Below are positions 29,701 to 37,685 of a stretch of 64,000 bases of DNA, in pieces (positions within the stretch are counted from its first letter, which is position 1; the number at the start of each line of letters is the position of its first letter). Under the pieces are notes generated by a model that was given only the letters and a program-made list of their open reading frames with translations, was not told the DNA's origin and did no database searches. The position numbers and the translations under genes are program-made. Origin of the DNA: Bacteriovoracaceae bacterium (lineage in GTDB: Bacteria > Bdellovibrionota > Bacteriovoracia > Bacteriovoracales > Bacteriovoracaceae); NCBI GenBank assembly GCA_947446575.1, contig CANFHC010000013.1:25167-89166 (forward strand). Reading direction: 5' to 3'.

Positions 29701-32469
29701 AGAGCACATGAATACTTGCGCTTAAAAAAAATTATTTTTGATCTTGTGATCATAAATTATGAAGACACATCTTACCGAATGTCCCTCCATGATGAAGTTA
29801 ATAACCAAATTCGTTCAATAGGAATCACTGATTGGTTAAATAAAACTGGTGGCATATTTCTTTTGAATTCCAAAACTCTTTCACAAGACGATCAAAATAT
29901 GTTTTTAGCCTTTTCTAAAGTTGTCATAGATAGTTTAAAAGGAACTCTACGCGAACAGCTTCAGCGCTTAAATTACAAACTCTCAAGTGATAGCAATCTA
30001 AGTGATTTCCGATCTGCTTTGAATATAAACTTTTCTCATAAAAGTTCTCCCGTAATATTGCCTAAATTAAATTTTTATAACGGTCTTGGCGGTTTTAACT
30101 TAGCAGGAAACGAATACTGCATCTTTTTAAATAAAGGACAACATACCCCCGCACCTTGGATAAATGTCATAGCCAATCAAAATGATTTTGGATTTATTAT
30201 TTCAGAAACAGGCAATAGTTACACTTGGTCTCAAAATAGCCGGGAAAATCGCCTCACTCCGTGGAGTAATGATCCGGTCAACGATGCTGCGGGAGAGGCC
30301 ATTTATATTCGTGACGAAGAATCTTTTAAAACTTGGTCACCAACTCCCTGGCCTATTAGAAATGATCAGCCCTATTTAATCACCCACGGCCAGGGCTTTA
30401 GTAAATTCGAATATAACAATGAAGGAATTGAGCAAGAATTATTATATTTTGTGTCCTTAAAGGACAATATCAAAATAGGTCGATTAAAATTAAAAAACAC
30501 GAGTCTTCAAAAAAGAAAACTTAGTGCAACTTATTACCTAGAGTGGACTCTAGGAACTCATCGCTCTTACAACATGCCTTATATTGTGACTAACAAGTTA
30601 GAAAATAAAAATATTTTATTGGCCCAAAATCATTTTAATAAAGACTTTCATGCTCAAATTGCTTTTTGCTCTATGAGCGGTGCTGAGTTTGATTACTCTT
30701 GTAACCGCCATGATTTTCTTGGACGAAATCATAGTTACGAAAATCCTATCGGCATGCAAAAAACTTCTCTTAGTAAACAACTCGGGGCAGGTATGGACCC
30801 TTGTGCAGCTCTAAGAACATTTATTGAAGTGGAATCTAATGAAGAAAAAGAAATTATTTTTCTTCTCGGTCAATCAACTGATAGTGAAAAAATTATTCAA
30901 TTGGTAGAGACTCATTTAAACCCAGCATACCTCTCCACTGTTTTTGCAGAAGTTAGTGATTTTTGGAAAAAGACTACTCAAGTTATTCAGATTAAAACCC
31001 CTTCGCCAAAATTTGATTTATTAATAAATCATTGGACTCTATATCAAACATTAACTTGCCGTATGTGGGCCAGAAGTGCGCTCTATCAATCAGGTGGAGC
31101 TTATGGTTTTAGAGATCAATTGCAAGATTCCCTAGGTCTTCTCTACACTCTCCCTGAAATTTCCAGGGCCCATATTCTTAAATGCACAGAACACCAATTT
31201 GTTGAAGGAGATGTTCAGCATTGGTGGCATCCACCGTCTAATAAAGGAGTCAGGACTAGATTTTCAGATGATCTTTTATGGCTTCCTTATGTTGTTCATA
31301 AATATTTATTGAAGACCGAAGACTGGAGTCTTTTAGACGAGACTACGAATTATTTGCAAGCACCTCTTTTAAGCAATCAGCAAGAAGATCTCTATTTAGA
31401 GCCTGCCACTTCAGAAATTTCTTCAAGTGTTTATGAACATTGCATACGCGCCATCAATCGCTCTTTTTCGACTGGAGTTCACGGTCTGCCTTTAATGGGG
31501 GCCGGAGACTGGAATGATGGAATGAACCATGTTGGTATCAAAGGCACTGGAGAAAGTGTTTGGGTTGGTTGGTTTTTTGCAAAAATATTAAAAGATTTCT
31601 CTGCCATTTGCTTAAAACGTAATGACCAAGAACATGCAACTAAATATCTTACTCATTCGGAATCACTCATAAAGGCCATTGATAAAAATGCCTGGGATGG
31701 GCAGTGGTATTTAAGGGCGTTCTTTGATGATGGGACCCCACTAGGCTCATCTCAAAATGATGAATGCCAAATTGATTCTCTTACTCAATCCTGGTCAGTT
31801 CTAAATGATGAAGGAGACAAAAAGCGGCAAACAATTGCGATGGAATCTTTATCTGAAAGACTTATTTTAAAAAAAGAAAAGTTATGCACCCTTTTTACTC
31901 CGCCTTTTGATTCTGGAATATCCTATCCCGGATATATCAAAGGTTATCCACCAGGCATTAGAGAAAATGGTGGGCAATATAATCATGCGGCCATTTGGAG
32001 TTCTATGGCACTAGCTATGTTAAATGAAAATGAACTAGCTTTTGAGATACTCTCTTTTGTTAATCCGATAAATAGAACTAATTCTCTCAGTGGATTGCAG
32101 CTTTATAAACTTGAACCTTACGTTCTCTCCGCTGATATTTATTCTGGATCAATTCACGCCGGCCGAGGAGGATGGAGTTGGTATACGGGATCTTCAAGTT
32201 TATTTTATCAAGCAGGGATTGAATATATTCTTGGAATGCAGATTGAGGGAGTTTGTCTCTCGTTTAAACCATGCCTTCCTAAAGATTGGAAACAATGTGA
32301 AATTCTTTATCGTTGGAAGAAAAGTTCTTATTTTATATCAATAGAAAATAGTAATTCGAACTCTAATTGTAAAATCACTATGGAATTAGACGGTCAAAAA
32401 GTTAATGAATCAAAAATCACTCTTTCCGATGATGGACAAGAGCATCGATTAATTGTTTTTTGGGAATAG
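23731..32469 (+). CDS. ndvB: Cyclic beta-1,2-glucan synthase (NdvB/ChvB family)
   Basis: The 2912-residue inner-membrane enzyme makes cyclic beta-1,2-glucans from UDP-glucose. An N-terminal domain (SWLIDNHYIIEDQVREIRKD) precedes two helices near 395-445. The GT84 domain has LDSDTKVP from 621 and HRWIRGDWQ at 769-777, the usual transferase signatures. More helices follow near 805-850 and 920-960, then a glucoamylase-like region (VSESGYN from 1460) and two GH94-type modules ending with AGDWNDGMN from 2591 (the expected catalytic aspartate) and RENGGQYNHAAIW. Full family length suggests activity. In Rhizobiales and Brucella these glucans act in osmotic adaptation and host interaction; the role here is unknown. 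Confidence 0.95.
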   Translation: MRTKIQYELDEKPIRGEIFSPERLEQFAVYLAENTQTLNSKIKINLHKRIEENYQIFLQVYKTLINDLNNNHEIPPAGSWLIDNHYIIEDQVREIRKDLPKKYYHELPKISGGELKGYPRIYSMSLGLIAHSDSHLEIETLKRFVKSYQTATCLKSGEIWAIPITLRVVLLENLRRLIINIIGRHEIKISTTHLAENILQKKISLESFENDLNRIINGNNNSDYICLAQISKQLRDQNNEVYPAMAIINNYIYGRKLTIDEIIHHDHLQQAIDQVSIGNIVTSMRLLSSIDWRDFFEEVSVVEPVLHADPAGYYSQMDFNTRDRYRHVIEKIAKQTEVDELSIATKVIAFANESLKENSSDQEKAHIGYYLIGEGQNQLEEEFVYTPNIRERIQKFILGNPNLIYFGLFIILQALFIFCILFFSKSISKHNIGYLFIALSFIPVSDTAISLLNLIITKAIPPRILPKLEFKKTIPSSSKTFVVIPTIFSNQFSVTKLIEILEVHYLSNIDPNLYFAILSDFKDSNNQVEPEDQGIIDLADKLISELNNRYCKKNPQFYFFHRPRLWNEGESKWMGWERKRGKLEEFNQFLRMPSSSIFLKCASDKTWDHVLFAQIKYVITLDSDTKVPRECLKKLIGTIMHPMNAPQFNSDLKKVTRGYTILQPRISITPTSSTRSFFSKIYSGHTGIDPYTTAVSDIYQDLFAEGSFVGKGLYVVDAFKQCLDGEIKENTILSHDLFEGLFSRTALVTDIEFLDDYPSHYDAFVRRSHRWIRGDWQISKWIFSSNKKRFTIISRWKIFDNLRRSLVAPLLVASLYFSFITINQFPMAFWFLLFILYLPVAVQVTSDFFCRPFELNFINHLKNIFSELKIKLTQVTLSVIFLPHQAYTNLDAIIRTLYRLCISKKHLLEWTTAAETESMILSKNLPSLFIIIPTESFVLFTTLSLVLVKTPLSFLVATPFLLMWFFFPSISHHISKTKRKTKHLLDKDEISECRLLARRTWNFFETFVTENDNWLAPDNFQEDPKPVIAHRTSPTNMGVLLLSTAAAYDFGFLGSFELLDRLEKTQTTLDSLEKYKGHFYNWYDTTNLKPLYPIYISTVDSGNLAAYLITLKSFCLNLINCPFIEEQVLNGFHDTFTIIKEELNKINPRFLISPLVTRHREHNECHLILDNLLINLNIPKSITDWFLYSENIKINLSILSDLLMTLALEHGEKKFREITHWIHCAEKMLNQLFLKLNSFSPITSADLDILKHSVQGSEEFLEKIQSHFNELHPMKALPTVFQEGINLLLEFKNTISILPDGIERHFEVLLSKINYSRTFCLSYLDRIQSLAARYNFMALSFDFKFLYNQERKIFSIGYNLTESKMDNSYYDLLASEARLASFFAIAKSDVPLEHWFHLGRQMSSVGGNRALVSWSASMFEYLMPLLIMKNYDNTLLSETYVSVVAAQITYAKNFGLPWGVSESGYNARDLLQFYQYGPFGIPGLGLKYGLASDLVISPYSSILASMINSKEALENIKKLKEAKAYGKYGFYEAIDYTTDRLQKGHKNSIVKSFMVHHQGMVLISLDNVLHNNIMQTYFHSDSLVKAAELLLQEKIPQTIDLVPHHQESLPAINQNLDFTSGVQIYKQVNPPFPCSHILSNGSYTVMLTTTGSGFSQYQNLAISRWTEDSTLESKGNFIFFHDNTNNTSSSTTFQPMRDNEQSYETYFSEHKVEFFKYDPNITLHTEIIISPEDHVELRRITISNNSQIERNVDITSYMEPVLARAKDDNAHLTFSKLFLETEFIDSKSALLVHRRKRSNEDKERWGIHVVVTNAAEYSPTEYETDRMRFVGRGHTLSSPKVIVDNLTLSNTTGTVLDPVLSLRKCLTIPARSKVKICFSTGITESRDEALRIIDKYHDIHAFDREQDLSWTQTQSELRHLKIEIDDAHLFQELASVLIFSNPLMRPISENLKKNHKSQDGLWAFGISGDIPILTIKLKGERDLPIVKMLLRAHEYLRLKKIIFDLVIINYEDTSYRMSLHDEVNNQIRSIGITDWLNKTGGIFLLNSKTLSQDDQNMFLAFSKVVIDSLKGTLREQLQRLNYKLSSDSNLSDFRSALNINFSHKSSPVILPKLNFYNGLGGFNLAGNEYCIFLNKGQHTPAPWINVIANQNDFGFIISETGNSYTWSQNSRENRLTPWSNDPVNDAAGEAIYIRDEESFKTWSPTPWPIRNDQPYLITHGQGFSKFEYNNEGIEQELLYFVSLKDNIKIGRLKLKNTSLQKRKLSATYYLEWTLGTHRSYNMPYIVTNKLENKNILLAQNHFNKDFHAQIAFCSMSGAEFDYSCNRHDFLGRNHSYENPIGMQKTSLSKQLGAGMDPCAALRTFIEVESNEEKEIIFLLGQSTDSEKIIQLVETHLNPAYLSTVFAEVSDFWKKTTQVIQIKTPSPKFDLLINHWTLYQTLTCRMWARSALYQSGGAYGFRDQLQDSLGLLYTLPEISRAHILKCTEHQFVEGDVQHWWHPPSNKGVRTRFSDDLLWLPYVVHKYLLKTEDWSLLDETTNYLQAPLLSNQQEDLYLEPATSEISSSVYEHCIRAINRSFSTGVHGLPLMGAGDWNDGMNHVGIKGTGESVWVGWFFAKILKDFSAICLKRNDQEHATKYLTHSESLIKAIDKNAWDGQWYLRAFFDDGTPLGSSQNDECQIDSLTQSWSVLNDEGDKKRQTIAMESLSERLILKKEKLCTLFTPPFDSGISYPGYIKGYPPGIRENGGQYNHAAIWSSMALAMLNENELAFEILSFVNPINRTNSLSGLQLYKLEPYVLSADIYSGSIHAGRGGWSWYTGSSSLFYQAGIEYILGMQIEGVCLSFKPCLPKDWKQCEILYRWKKSSYFISIENSNSNSNCKITMELDGQKVNESKITLSDDGQEHRLIVFWE

Positions 32470-32471
32470 GA

Positions 32472-32624
32472 CTATTTCTTTTTAATTTTAAAATTATTGT
32501 TCAAATTAATTAAGCTTTCAGAAAAGCTTGAATCATTAATCTTTTTGTAAGGATCAATTGATCTATTTGTTTCTTTTTGATGCTCTTGTCTGACTTGATC
32601 TTTTTCTTTTTTCGTTTTATCCAT
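32472..32624 (-). CDS. Small highly charged protein
   Basis: The 50-residue protein is almost entirely polar, rich in K, E and N (MDKTKKEKDQVRQEHQKE). AAGGAG lies 7 nt before the ATG at 32624, which supports translation. No family is recognised. It ends 2 nt after the stop of the glucan synthase gene. Confidence 0.55.
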   Translation of the reverse strand: MDKTKKEKDQVRQEHQKETNRSIDPYKKINDSSFSESLINLNNNFKIKKK

Positions 32625-32678
32625 TTTATGGCTCCTTGCTGGAAATTCTTCCAATACTGCTGCAAACTTCAAGCCGAG

Positions 32679-33479
32679 TTAATCAAAAAGCCAAAAAGTT
32701 CCTAAGCCTGCTAGTAAATAATTTTTTATTTTTACCAATGGGCTATTCATAAATGTTGCTCCATTTAAATAATCCCAACGAACTACTGGAATTATAATCA
32801 AATTGCCTATACGTTTGTTAAAAAAAACCGTTGTTTGCAAACCGCTATAGCCACCGCGCGCGTGATAACTTGGTCGATTAGGTAAAACAAATTGTTTATC
32901 AACCCCATAAAAATATTCATGATACTTTTGATCGGCAAACATGGGGCTCACTGAAAGTTCTGAGCGCCAATTCCATGTAGCAGGTGTGCCCTCGTGTTTT
33001 AAATTGAGATAAGGAACAGTAAAAAGTCCAACATGTTTGAGGTAACTGAAATCTGTGGCCATGACCTCTCGAAATGGCCACTCGAAATTGAGTGCGAATT
33101 CTTTATTGTCTGATTTCCACAAATAGAAAACCATCATCGGCCCGACCTCTAAAGTATAGTCAAGTGATGGCATTCCAGCACGTGCTCTATTTTTTTTACT
33201 TTCAGCGTTTGGCCCGGCCATTAAACTTAACTTAAAAGAAAACCATTCATTGTGAAAAATTATTCCTCGTATAAACGATGGATCTACTTCAATTCGATCA
33301 GAACTATAATTAAAATACGGCAAGGGAAAAGTCCAAAGTCTTCCTTGATCGCTTCCTCTATAGTGATTGCCATAAAGATTTAAAAGCCCTGCGCCCCACT
33401 CAAATTTTTTCTTCACTAATTCACTTGCATTAGTTGTTTGAAGCAATAGACAAAAAATAAAGAGAATACGCTTTAACAT
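32679..33479 (-). CDS. MipA/OmpV family outer-membrane protein
   Basis: The 266-residue precursor has a signal peptide (MLKRILFIFCLLLQTTNA). The mature N-terminus WGAGLLNLYGNHYRGSDQ, with LPYFNYSSDRIEVD next, is the MipA/OmpV pattern. Alternating beta strands follow, e.g. SLDYTLEVGPMMVFYLW, and the protein ends in an aromatic residue region (FWLFD). MipA scaffolds murein enzymes in E. coli, but most relatives are uncharacterised barrels. AGAGGA precedes the ATG at 33479. Confidence 0.8.
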   Translation of the reverse strand: MLKRILFIFCLLLQTTNASELVKKKFEWGAGLLNLYGNHYRGSDQGRLWTFPLPYFNYSSDRIEVDPSFIRGIIFHNEWFSFKLSLMAGPNAESKKNRARAGMPSLDYTLEVGPMMVFYLWKSDNKEFALNFEWPFREVMATDFSYLKHVGLFTVPYLNLKHEGTPATWNWRSELSVSPMFADQKYHEYFYGVDKQFVLPNRPSYHARGGYSGLQTTVFFNKRIGNLIIIPVVRWDYLNGATFMNSPLVKIKNYLLAGLGTFWLFD

Positions 33480-33597
33480 AGTTATCCTCTCTTCTTTTGT
33501 GCACATCTCATGCCATTGATCGATAGATTTTTTTACTATTTACTAAAATTTATTTGCCCCTTATTCTAGAAAAAGAAAAATAATTTATGGAGGACTC

Positions 33598-33993
33598 ATG
33601 TTACAAAAACTAACAATTGGAGCAAGGATCATTCTCGGTCTTATGTTCACCATCTTTGGACTTAATGGGTTGCTACTCACATTTACAGGAAGTGGATTTA
33701 TTCCAATGCCTCCTCAACCAGAAGTTATGGTAACCATCATGACTGGTTTTATGGCGACAAAGTATATGATGAAACTCGTCTTCATTTGCCAATTTTTATC
33801 AGGTCTTTTTTTTCTCAGCGGATTTTTTGTCAACACGGCTTTAGTTTTACTAGGCCCAATACTTGTGAACATTTTAGGAATTCATCTTTTTGTTGAACCA
33901 TCTGGCTTACCAATTGCTATCTTAGTGCTGGTTCTCTACTTAATTGTCTTAATCAGTCGCTGGAGCAATTTCAAAGGACTTCTTAAACCTTAG
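33598..33993 (+). CDS. DoxX-like four-helix membrane protein
   Basis: The 131-residue protein has four hydrophobic helices and the early pattern LTIGARIILGLMFTIFGLNGL that is usual in DoxX-like proteins. GGAGG precedes the ATG. Its role is unknown; relatives are sometimes linked to redox stress. The 3' end overlaps the SRAP gene by 11 nt, convergently. Confidence 0.75.
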   Translation: MLQKLTIGARIILGLMFTIFGLNGLLLTFTGSGFIPMPPQPEVMVTIMTGFMATKYMMKLVFICQFLSGLFFLSGFFVNTALVLLGPILVNILGIHLFVEPSGLPIAILVLVLYLIVLISRWSNFKGLLKP

Positions 33994-34732
33994 ATGTTTC
34001 CCACTTGTATCCGAAATTAACTTTTTCTTTGTGTTTTAAAACCTCATAGATTTCATTTTTATCGCGGGCTTTCGGATTGAGCCAAACATCAATTAAATCT
34101 TCAGCTAGAAAAATGGGGCAACGATCGTGCCCCATTTTTTCTATTTCAGCAGGAGGTCCGTCAGTAATTATGGCAAAAGATTTAAATTGAATTGTGCCGT
34201 CGCGAGATGTCCACTCATCCCATAAACAGGGGGCCCACATTATTTCTCGCTCATCTGGAGCAAAAGAGATGAGTTTTGTTTTGCCATCCGGGCCCTTTAC
34301 CCATTCAAAAAATTTCGTGAAAGGAATGATCCCGTGATTTTTCATGAAAATATTTTTCCACGTCTGTCGCATTTCTAGCGAATCAATTCTTGCGTTGAAT
34401 ACATTATATTTTGTGGGGACTTCGCTCACAGCAGATTGAGGGCGCACTCTGTAGCGCATAGGCTTTATTATTCGCTGTTCTTTTTCTTCAACAATCACAT
34501 TAGTAAAGTAATTCGAAAAAACTCTCCCGTCGTCAGTAGGAAGCTTAAAAGGCATGGAGCGTTTTTTTGATGAATGCCTTATTCCCATAAGGGAGTCGAA
34601 CTCAGATGAATCCATTGTGCTTTGCAAATTAAAAATATGCTGTAACGCAAAGTTATCCCTCGAAGAAATCATGGCCCCGAAATAATCAGACAACTTGTTA
34701 ATATTTTTATCAACTGCGATTGAAAAACAAAT
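33983..34732 (-). CDS. SRAP/YedK (HMCES-like) protein, abasic-site DNA crosslinker
   Basis: SRAP proteins form a thiazolidine crosslink to abasic sites in single-stranded DNA through Cys2, which must be N-terminal after Met removal. Starting at the ATT at 34732 gives (M)CFSIAVDK, placing cysteine at position 2. The other catalytic residues are present: N113 in FNARIDS, E143 in FFEW and H202 in GHDRCP. No ATG, GTG or TTG precedes this cysteine directly; upstream in-frame codons would bury it. So either ATT is the start or the gene is damaged at its 5' end. It is divergent from umuDC, consistent with DNA-damage control. Confidence 0.82.
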   Translation of the reverse strand: MCFSIAVDKNINKLSDYFGAMISSRDNFALQHIFNLQSTMDSSEFDSLMGIRHSSKKRSMPFKLPTDDGRVFSNYFTNVIVEEKEQRIIKPMRYRVRPQSAVSEVPTKYNVFNARIDSLEMRQTWKNIFMKNHGIIPFTKFFEWVKGPDGKTKLISFAPDEREIMWAPCLWDEWTSRDGTIQFKSFAIITDGPPAEIEKMGHDRCPIFLAEDLIDVWLNPKARDKNEIYEVLKHKEKVNFGYKWETSKV

Positions 34733-34752
34733 AATCGACCCGGCCCATCTTG

Positions 34753-34777
34753 CGTAAGTTTTACGTAAGTATATACT
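34753..34777. promoter_or_regulatory. Shared operator-like region between the SRAP gene and umuDC
   Basis: The stretch holds a direct repeat CGTAAGT (34753-34759 and 34764-34770), the dyads GTAA-GTT-TTAC and TTACGTAA, and the palindrome AGTATATACT at 34768-34777. It sits just before the umuD ATG and upstream of the divergent gene, where an SOS repressor would bind. The half-sites resemble the TTAC/GTAA blocks reported for Bdellovibrio LexA, but the spacing and orientation differ. Confidence 0.5.
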
Positions 34778-34783
34778 AAGCTC

Positions 34784-35230
34784 ATGACAAGAGAAAATCA
34801 AGACACATTGAAAAAAATCATATTACCCTTCGTAGAAGGCCCACTTCCCGAGTACCCAAAACTTTTGCCGATTCTATCTTGTGGTCTTTTTGGTATCAGC
34901 GAAGACTTCATCGAAAAATATCAAAGCTTAGATGCTTTATTTGTAAAAAATAAATTTAACACTTATTTTTTTGAAGCTGATGGCGACTCCATGGAACCTA
35001 CCATCTTTGCCAAACAAATTTTAATCGTCGATCGCTCTAGATCCGACTTCCACGGAAAAGTTTGTGTCGTGGGCCTTGAAGACAAGTTGATTTGCAAAAG
35101 AGTTTTCATCAAAACGAATTCCGTCGTTTTAAAATCGGATAATTCTAAATACAAAGACCTTGAAGTTTTAAATAATGAAAATTTAAATCTATGGGGCATC
35201 GTTATCGCTAACGCTGGCTTTATTACATGA
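34784..35230 (+). CDS. umuD: UmuD-type S24 autoprotease subunit of polymerase V
   Basis: The 148-residue protein is cut by RecA-stimulated self-cleavage to activate translesion synthesis. The cleavage site is C33-G34 in LSCGLFG, the catalytic serine is S69 in ADGDSM, and the catalytic lysine is K105 in ICKRV, all in UmuD spacing. It lacks a DNA-binding domain, so it is not LexA. Its stop overlaps the umuC start as ATGA. Confidence 0.92.
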   Translation: MTRENQDTLKKIILPFVEGPLPEYPKLLPILSCGLFGISEDFIEKYQSLDALFVKNKFNTYFFEADGDSMEPTIFAKQILIVDRSRSDFHGKVCVVGLEDKLICKRVFIKTNSVVLKSDNSKYKDLEVLNNENLNLWGIVIANAGFIT

Positions 35231-36498
35231 ACGATAAAATTTTTGTGCTGGTCGATTGCAATTCTTTCTACTGCTCGTGTGAGCGGTTATTTCGTCCCGA
35301 CTTAAGATTTCGTCCTGTAGGAGTCCTCTCTAATAACGATGGCTGTTTTGTATCTAGAACGAATGAACTAAAAAAATTAGGTGTGGCGATGGGTGCACCT
35401 TATTTTCAAGTGAAAAATATTTGCGATAAAAATAATGTCGCCGTTTTTTCTGCCAATTTTTCTCTCTATACTAATTTATCTGATCGAGTGATGAATACTC
35501 TTTTTGAATTTACTCCCAACTTAGAAGTTTACTCGGTCGATGAGGCTTTTTTAGACCTTACAGGCTTCGAGGAAAAAACCATTGAAGACTATTGCCGAAA
35601 TATCAAAGCGACCGTCGAGCGAAATACCGGCATTCCAGTGGGAATTGGAATTGCGAGAACGAAAGTTTTAGCAAAGCTTGCCAATCGAATCGCTAAAAAA
35701 GATGAAAGCACAAAAGGAGTCTACAGTGTGCTCTCAGCGAAGAATTTAGAATACGCTCTTGGGCGTGTAGACATCGAAGACATCTGGGGCATTGGCAGAC
35801 AAAACAGTGCTAAATTTAAAATTTTGGGAATTCATAAAGCAAAACAGCTGCGCGATTATAAAAATGACCTACTCATTCAAAAACAATTCACGAAAGTCGG
35901 AAGAATGATTCAAGATGAACTGCGAGGCATTTCTTGTTTTCCGCTCAATAATGAAACTCCGAAAAAAAAAGAAATCATTAGTAGCCGCACTTTTGGCAGA
36001 CCCGTTTTCGATAAGGCCTCTCTTAGAGAATCTATTGCTTGTTACGCAAGCCTTGCCTGTGAAAAACTGCGCAAGCAACATTCTGTTTGCCAAGAAATCG
36101 AAATTTATATTCACACCAATCCCTTTAAAGAAATTCCTCAGTACGCAAGGGCCAATTCGATAAAACTCATTAGCCCCACTTGCGACACCAGAAAAATTAT
36201 TAAACAAGCTTGGGAATTACTCGATGAAATTTTTATCAGCGGTTATGAATATAAAAAAGCGGCCATTAAACTTTCGCGCATTCAAGATCAAGACGAACAT
36301 CAAGTTTCTCTCTTTGGGGAAAACGACAGCGTGGATGATTTAAAACTAATGCTTATGATGGATACAATCAATGCTCGCGATGGCCATGAAACACTCAAGA
36401 TCGCGGCCTGCGGGACTAATAAAGAAGCTTGGTACATGAATCAAGTGATGAAGTCACAGCGCTACGTCACCGGTTGGAGTGAACTGCTCAAAGTCTAG
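35227..36498 (+). CDS. umuC: DNA polymerase V catalytic subunit UmuC (Y family)
   Basis: This is a 423-residue error-prone translesion polymerase. Metal-binding D10 is in VLVDCNSFYCSCER and the second acidic pair is in YSVDEAFLDLTG near residue 100. The little-finger region follows, and the C-terminal DUF4113-like end (ALKIAACG..WYMNQVMKSQRYVTGWSELLKV) matches UmuC rather than DinB. It is translationally coupled to umuD. Damage-inducible mutagenesis is the expected role. Confidence 0.95.
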   Translation: MNDKIFVLVDCNSFYCSCERLFRPDLRFRPVGVLSNNDGCFVSRTNELKKLGVAMGAPYFQVKNICDKNNVAVFSANFSLYTNLSDRVMNTLFEFTPNLEVYSVDEAFLDLTGFEEKTIEDYCRNIKATVERNTGIPVGIGIARTKVLAKLANRIAKKDESTKGVYSVLSAKNLEYALGRVDIEDIWGIGRQNSAKFKILGIHKAKQLRDYKNDLLIQKQFTKVGRMIQDELRGISCFPLNNETPKKKEIISSRTFGRPVFDKASLRESIACYASLACEKLRKQHSVCQEIEIYIHTNPFKEIPQYARANSIKLISPTCDTRKIIKQAWELLDEIFISGYEYKKAAIKLSRIQDQDEHQVSLFGENDSVDDLKLMLMMDTINARDGHETLKIAACGTNKEAWYMNQVMKSQRYVTGWSELLKV

Positions 36499-37115
36499 TG
36501 ACGAAGCTGCAATTTTTTCATGACTTCGGGAATTTTATTTTTGGGAGTTTTGGAAAAGACTTGCACTAGCTCAAATGAAACACTATCAAACTTATAGGAT
36601 TTTTTTATATCTTCAATCATCTTGATCCAAAGATGTGCCGTCATTTCAGCATCGGCCAAGGCGCGGTGATGAACTCCGTCCGTCTTTAAATTTTTGTAGC
36701 GAACTAATGTTTCAAGTTTATGATTTGGAGCTTCAGGATAAATTCGTCTTGAAGTCAAAAGTGAGCAAGCAAATTCATTTTGTCGCTTATGTTTAATGCG
36801 ATCAAATTCCGCATCTAAAAATCGTTGATCAAAAGAAGCGTTATGCGCCACGAGTGGTTCATCGCCGATAAAGTTTTTAAGATTGATCATTACTTCTTTA
36901 GCAGATGGTGCAGTTGTCAGCATTTTGTTAGTAATGCCAGTATAGTCTTCGATAAAACTTGAAATACGCTTGCCAGGATTCATGAGGCTTTGGAATCGAT
37001 CAATAATTTGATTGCCTTCAACTCTAACTGCACCAACTTCAATTGTACGCTCACCAAGATTTGGAGAAAGGCCTGTTGTTTCAAAGTCGATGATTATGAC
37101 GTTATAGTTACCCAT
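36495..37115 (-). CDS. DnaQ-like 3'-5' exonuclease
   Basis: The 206-residue DEDDh exonuclease has motif I IDFETTGL with D10 and E12, motif II VAHNASFDQRFLD and motif III VHHRALADAEMTAHLW with catalytic H and D. It could be a standalone proofreading subunit or an RNase T/ExoX-type nuclease; which cannot be decided. It converges with umuC, overlapping by 4 nt, and follows a small gene by 12 nt. Confidence 0.85.
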   Translation of the reverse strand: MGNYNVIIIDFETTGLSPNLGERTIEVGAVRVEGNQIIDRFQSLMNPGKRISSFIEDYTGITNKMLTTAPSAKEVMINLKNFIGDEPLVAHNASFDQRFLDAEFDRIKHKRQNEFACSLLTSRRIYPEAPNHKLETLVRYKNLKTDGVHHRALADAEMTAHLWIKMIEDIKKSYKFDSVSFELVQVFSKTPKNKIPEVMKKLQLRH

Positions 37116-37127
37116 AACTTATATCTA

Positions 37128-37364
37128 TCAAACTTTAGGGACGAGGTAAAGTTTTGGAGTTTTATCAGCTGAATTTGCTAAGCTCTGTTCTAAATAAACA
37201 TCATCAAAGGCACTTGCTAATTTTATGGGAGTAAGCTCGCCTGAATCCTTCAATTTATTTATTGTGACGATCAACAAACTGGTGATTAATTCATCAGCTT
37301 CAAGCTCGCCATGAATGCCGCTGGCGATAGAATGAATTTTAATAATTGCTTTAGATAACTTCAT
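37128..37364 (-). CDS. Small protein of unknown function upstream of the exonuclease
   Basis: The 78-residue soluble protein (MKLSKAIIKIHSIASGIHGELEADELITSLL) shows no recognised motif. Only 12 nt separate it from the exonuclease gene, so it is probably in the same operon. The gap 37365-37685 upstream is AT-rich and shows nothing further. Confidence 0.6.
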   Translation of the reverse strand: MKLSKAIIKIHSIASGIHGELEADELITSLLIVTINKLKDSGELTPIKLASAFDDVYLEQSLANSADKTPKLYLVPKV

Positions 37365-37685
37365 TAAATTATCTTCATCGATTTTGTTAAAATTTAAAAT
37401 TCAATTTTACATGTTTCTAAACTCAAGAAAGCTTAAGCCGATTTTTATTTATACCAACTTGATTTATGGTTTTTAATCATCATTATCGATTAGTTATTAA
37501 TATTGGGAATGCAAAAAATAATTATTGCTGGAATGAAATGCAATGTCAGTAACCGAGTAGAAAGATCTAAATTATGAATCACCTCATTTTTTTATCTCCA
37601 TCGCGTCCTTGCTAAAAGATTCCTATCAAACATAAAATCAAAATATGCTCCCAAAAGAACTTTAGATTATACAAGGAGTCTTGCC

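Noticed and set aside
34753..34777. Exact match to the reported Bdellovibrio LexA site TTAC-N3-GTAA
   Set aside because: Only TTACGTAA (no spacer) and GTAA-N3-TTAC (inverted order) are present, so I describe the region as operator-like without naming the repressor.
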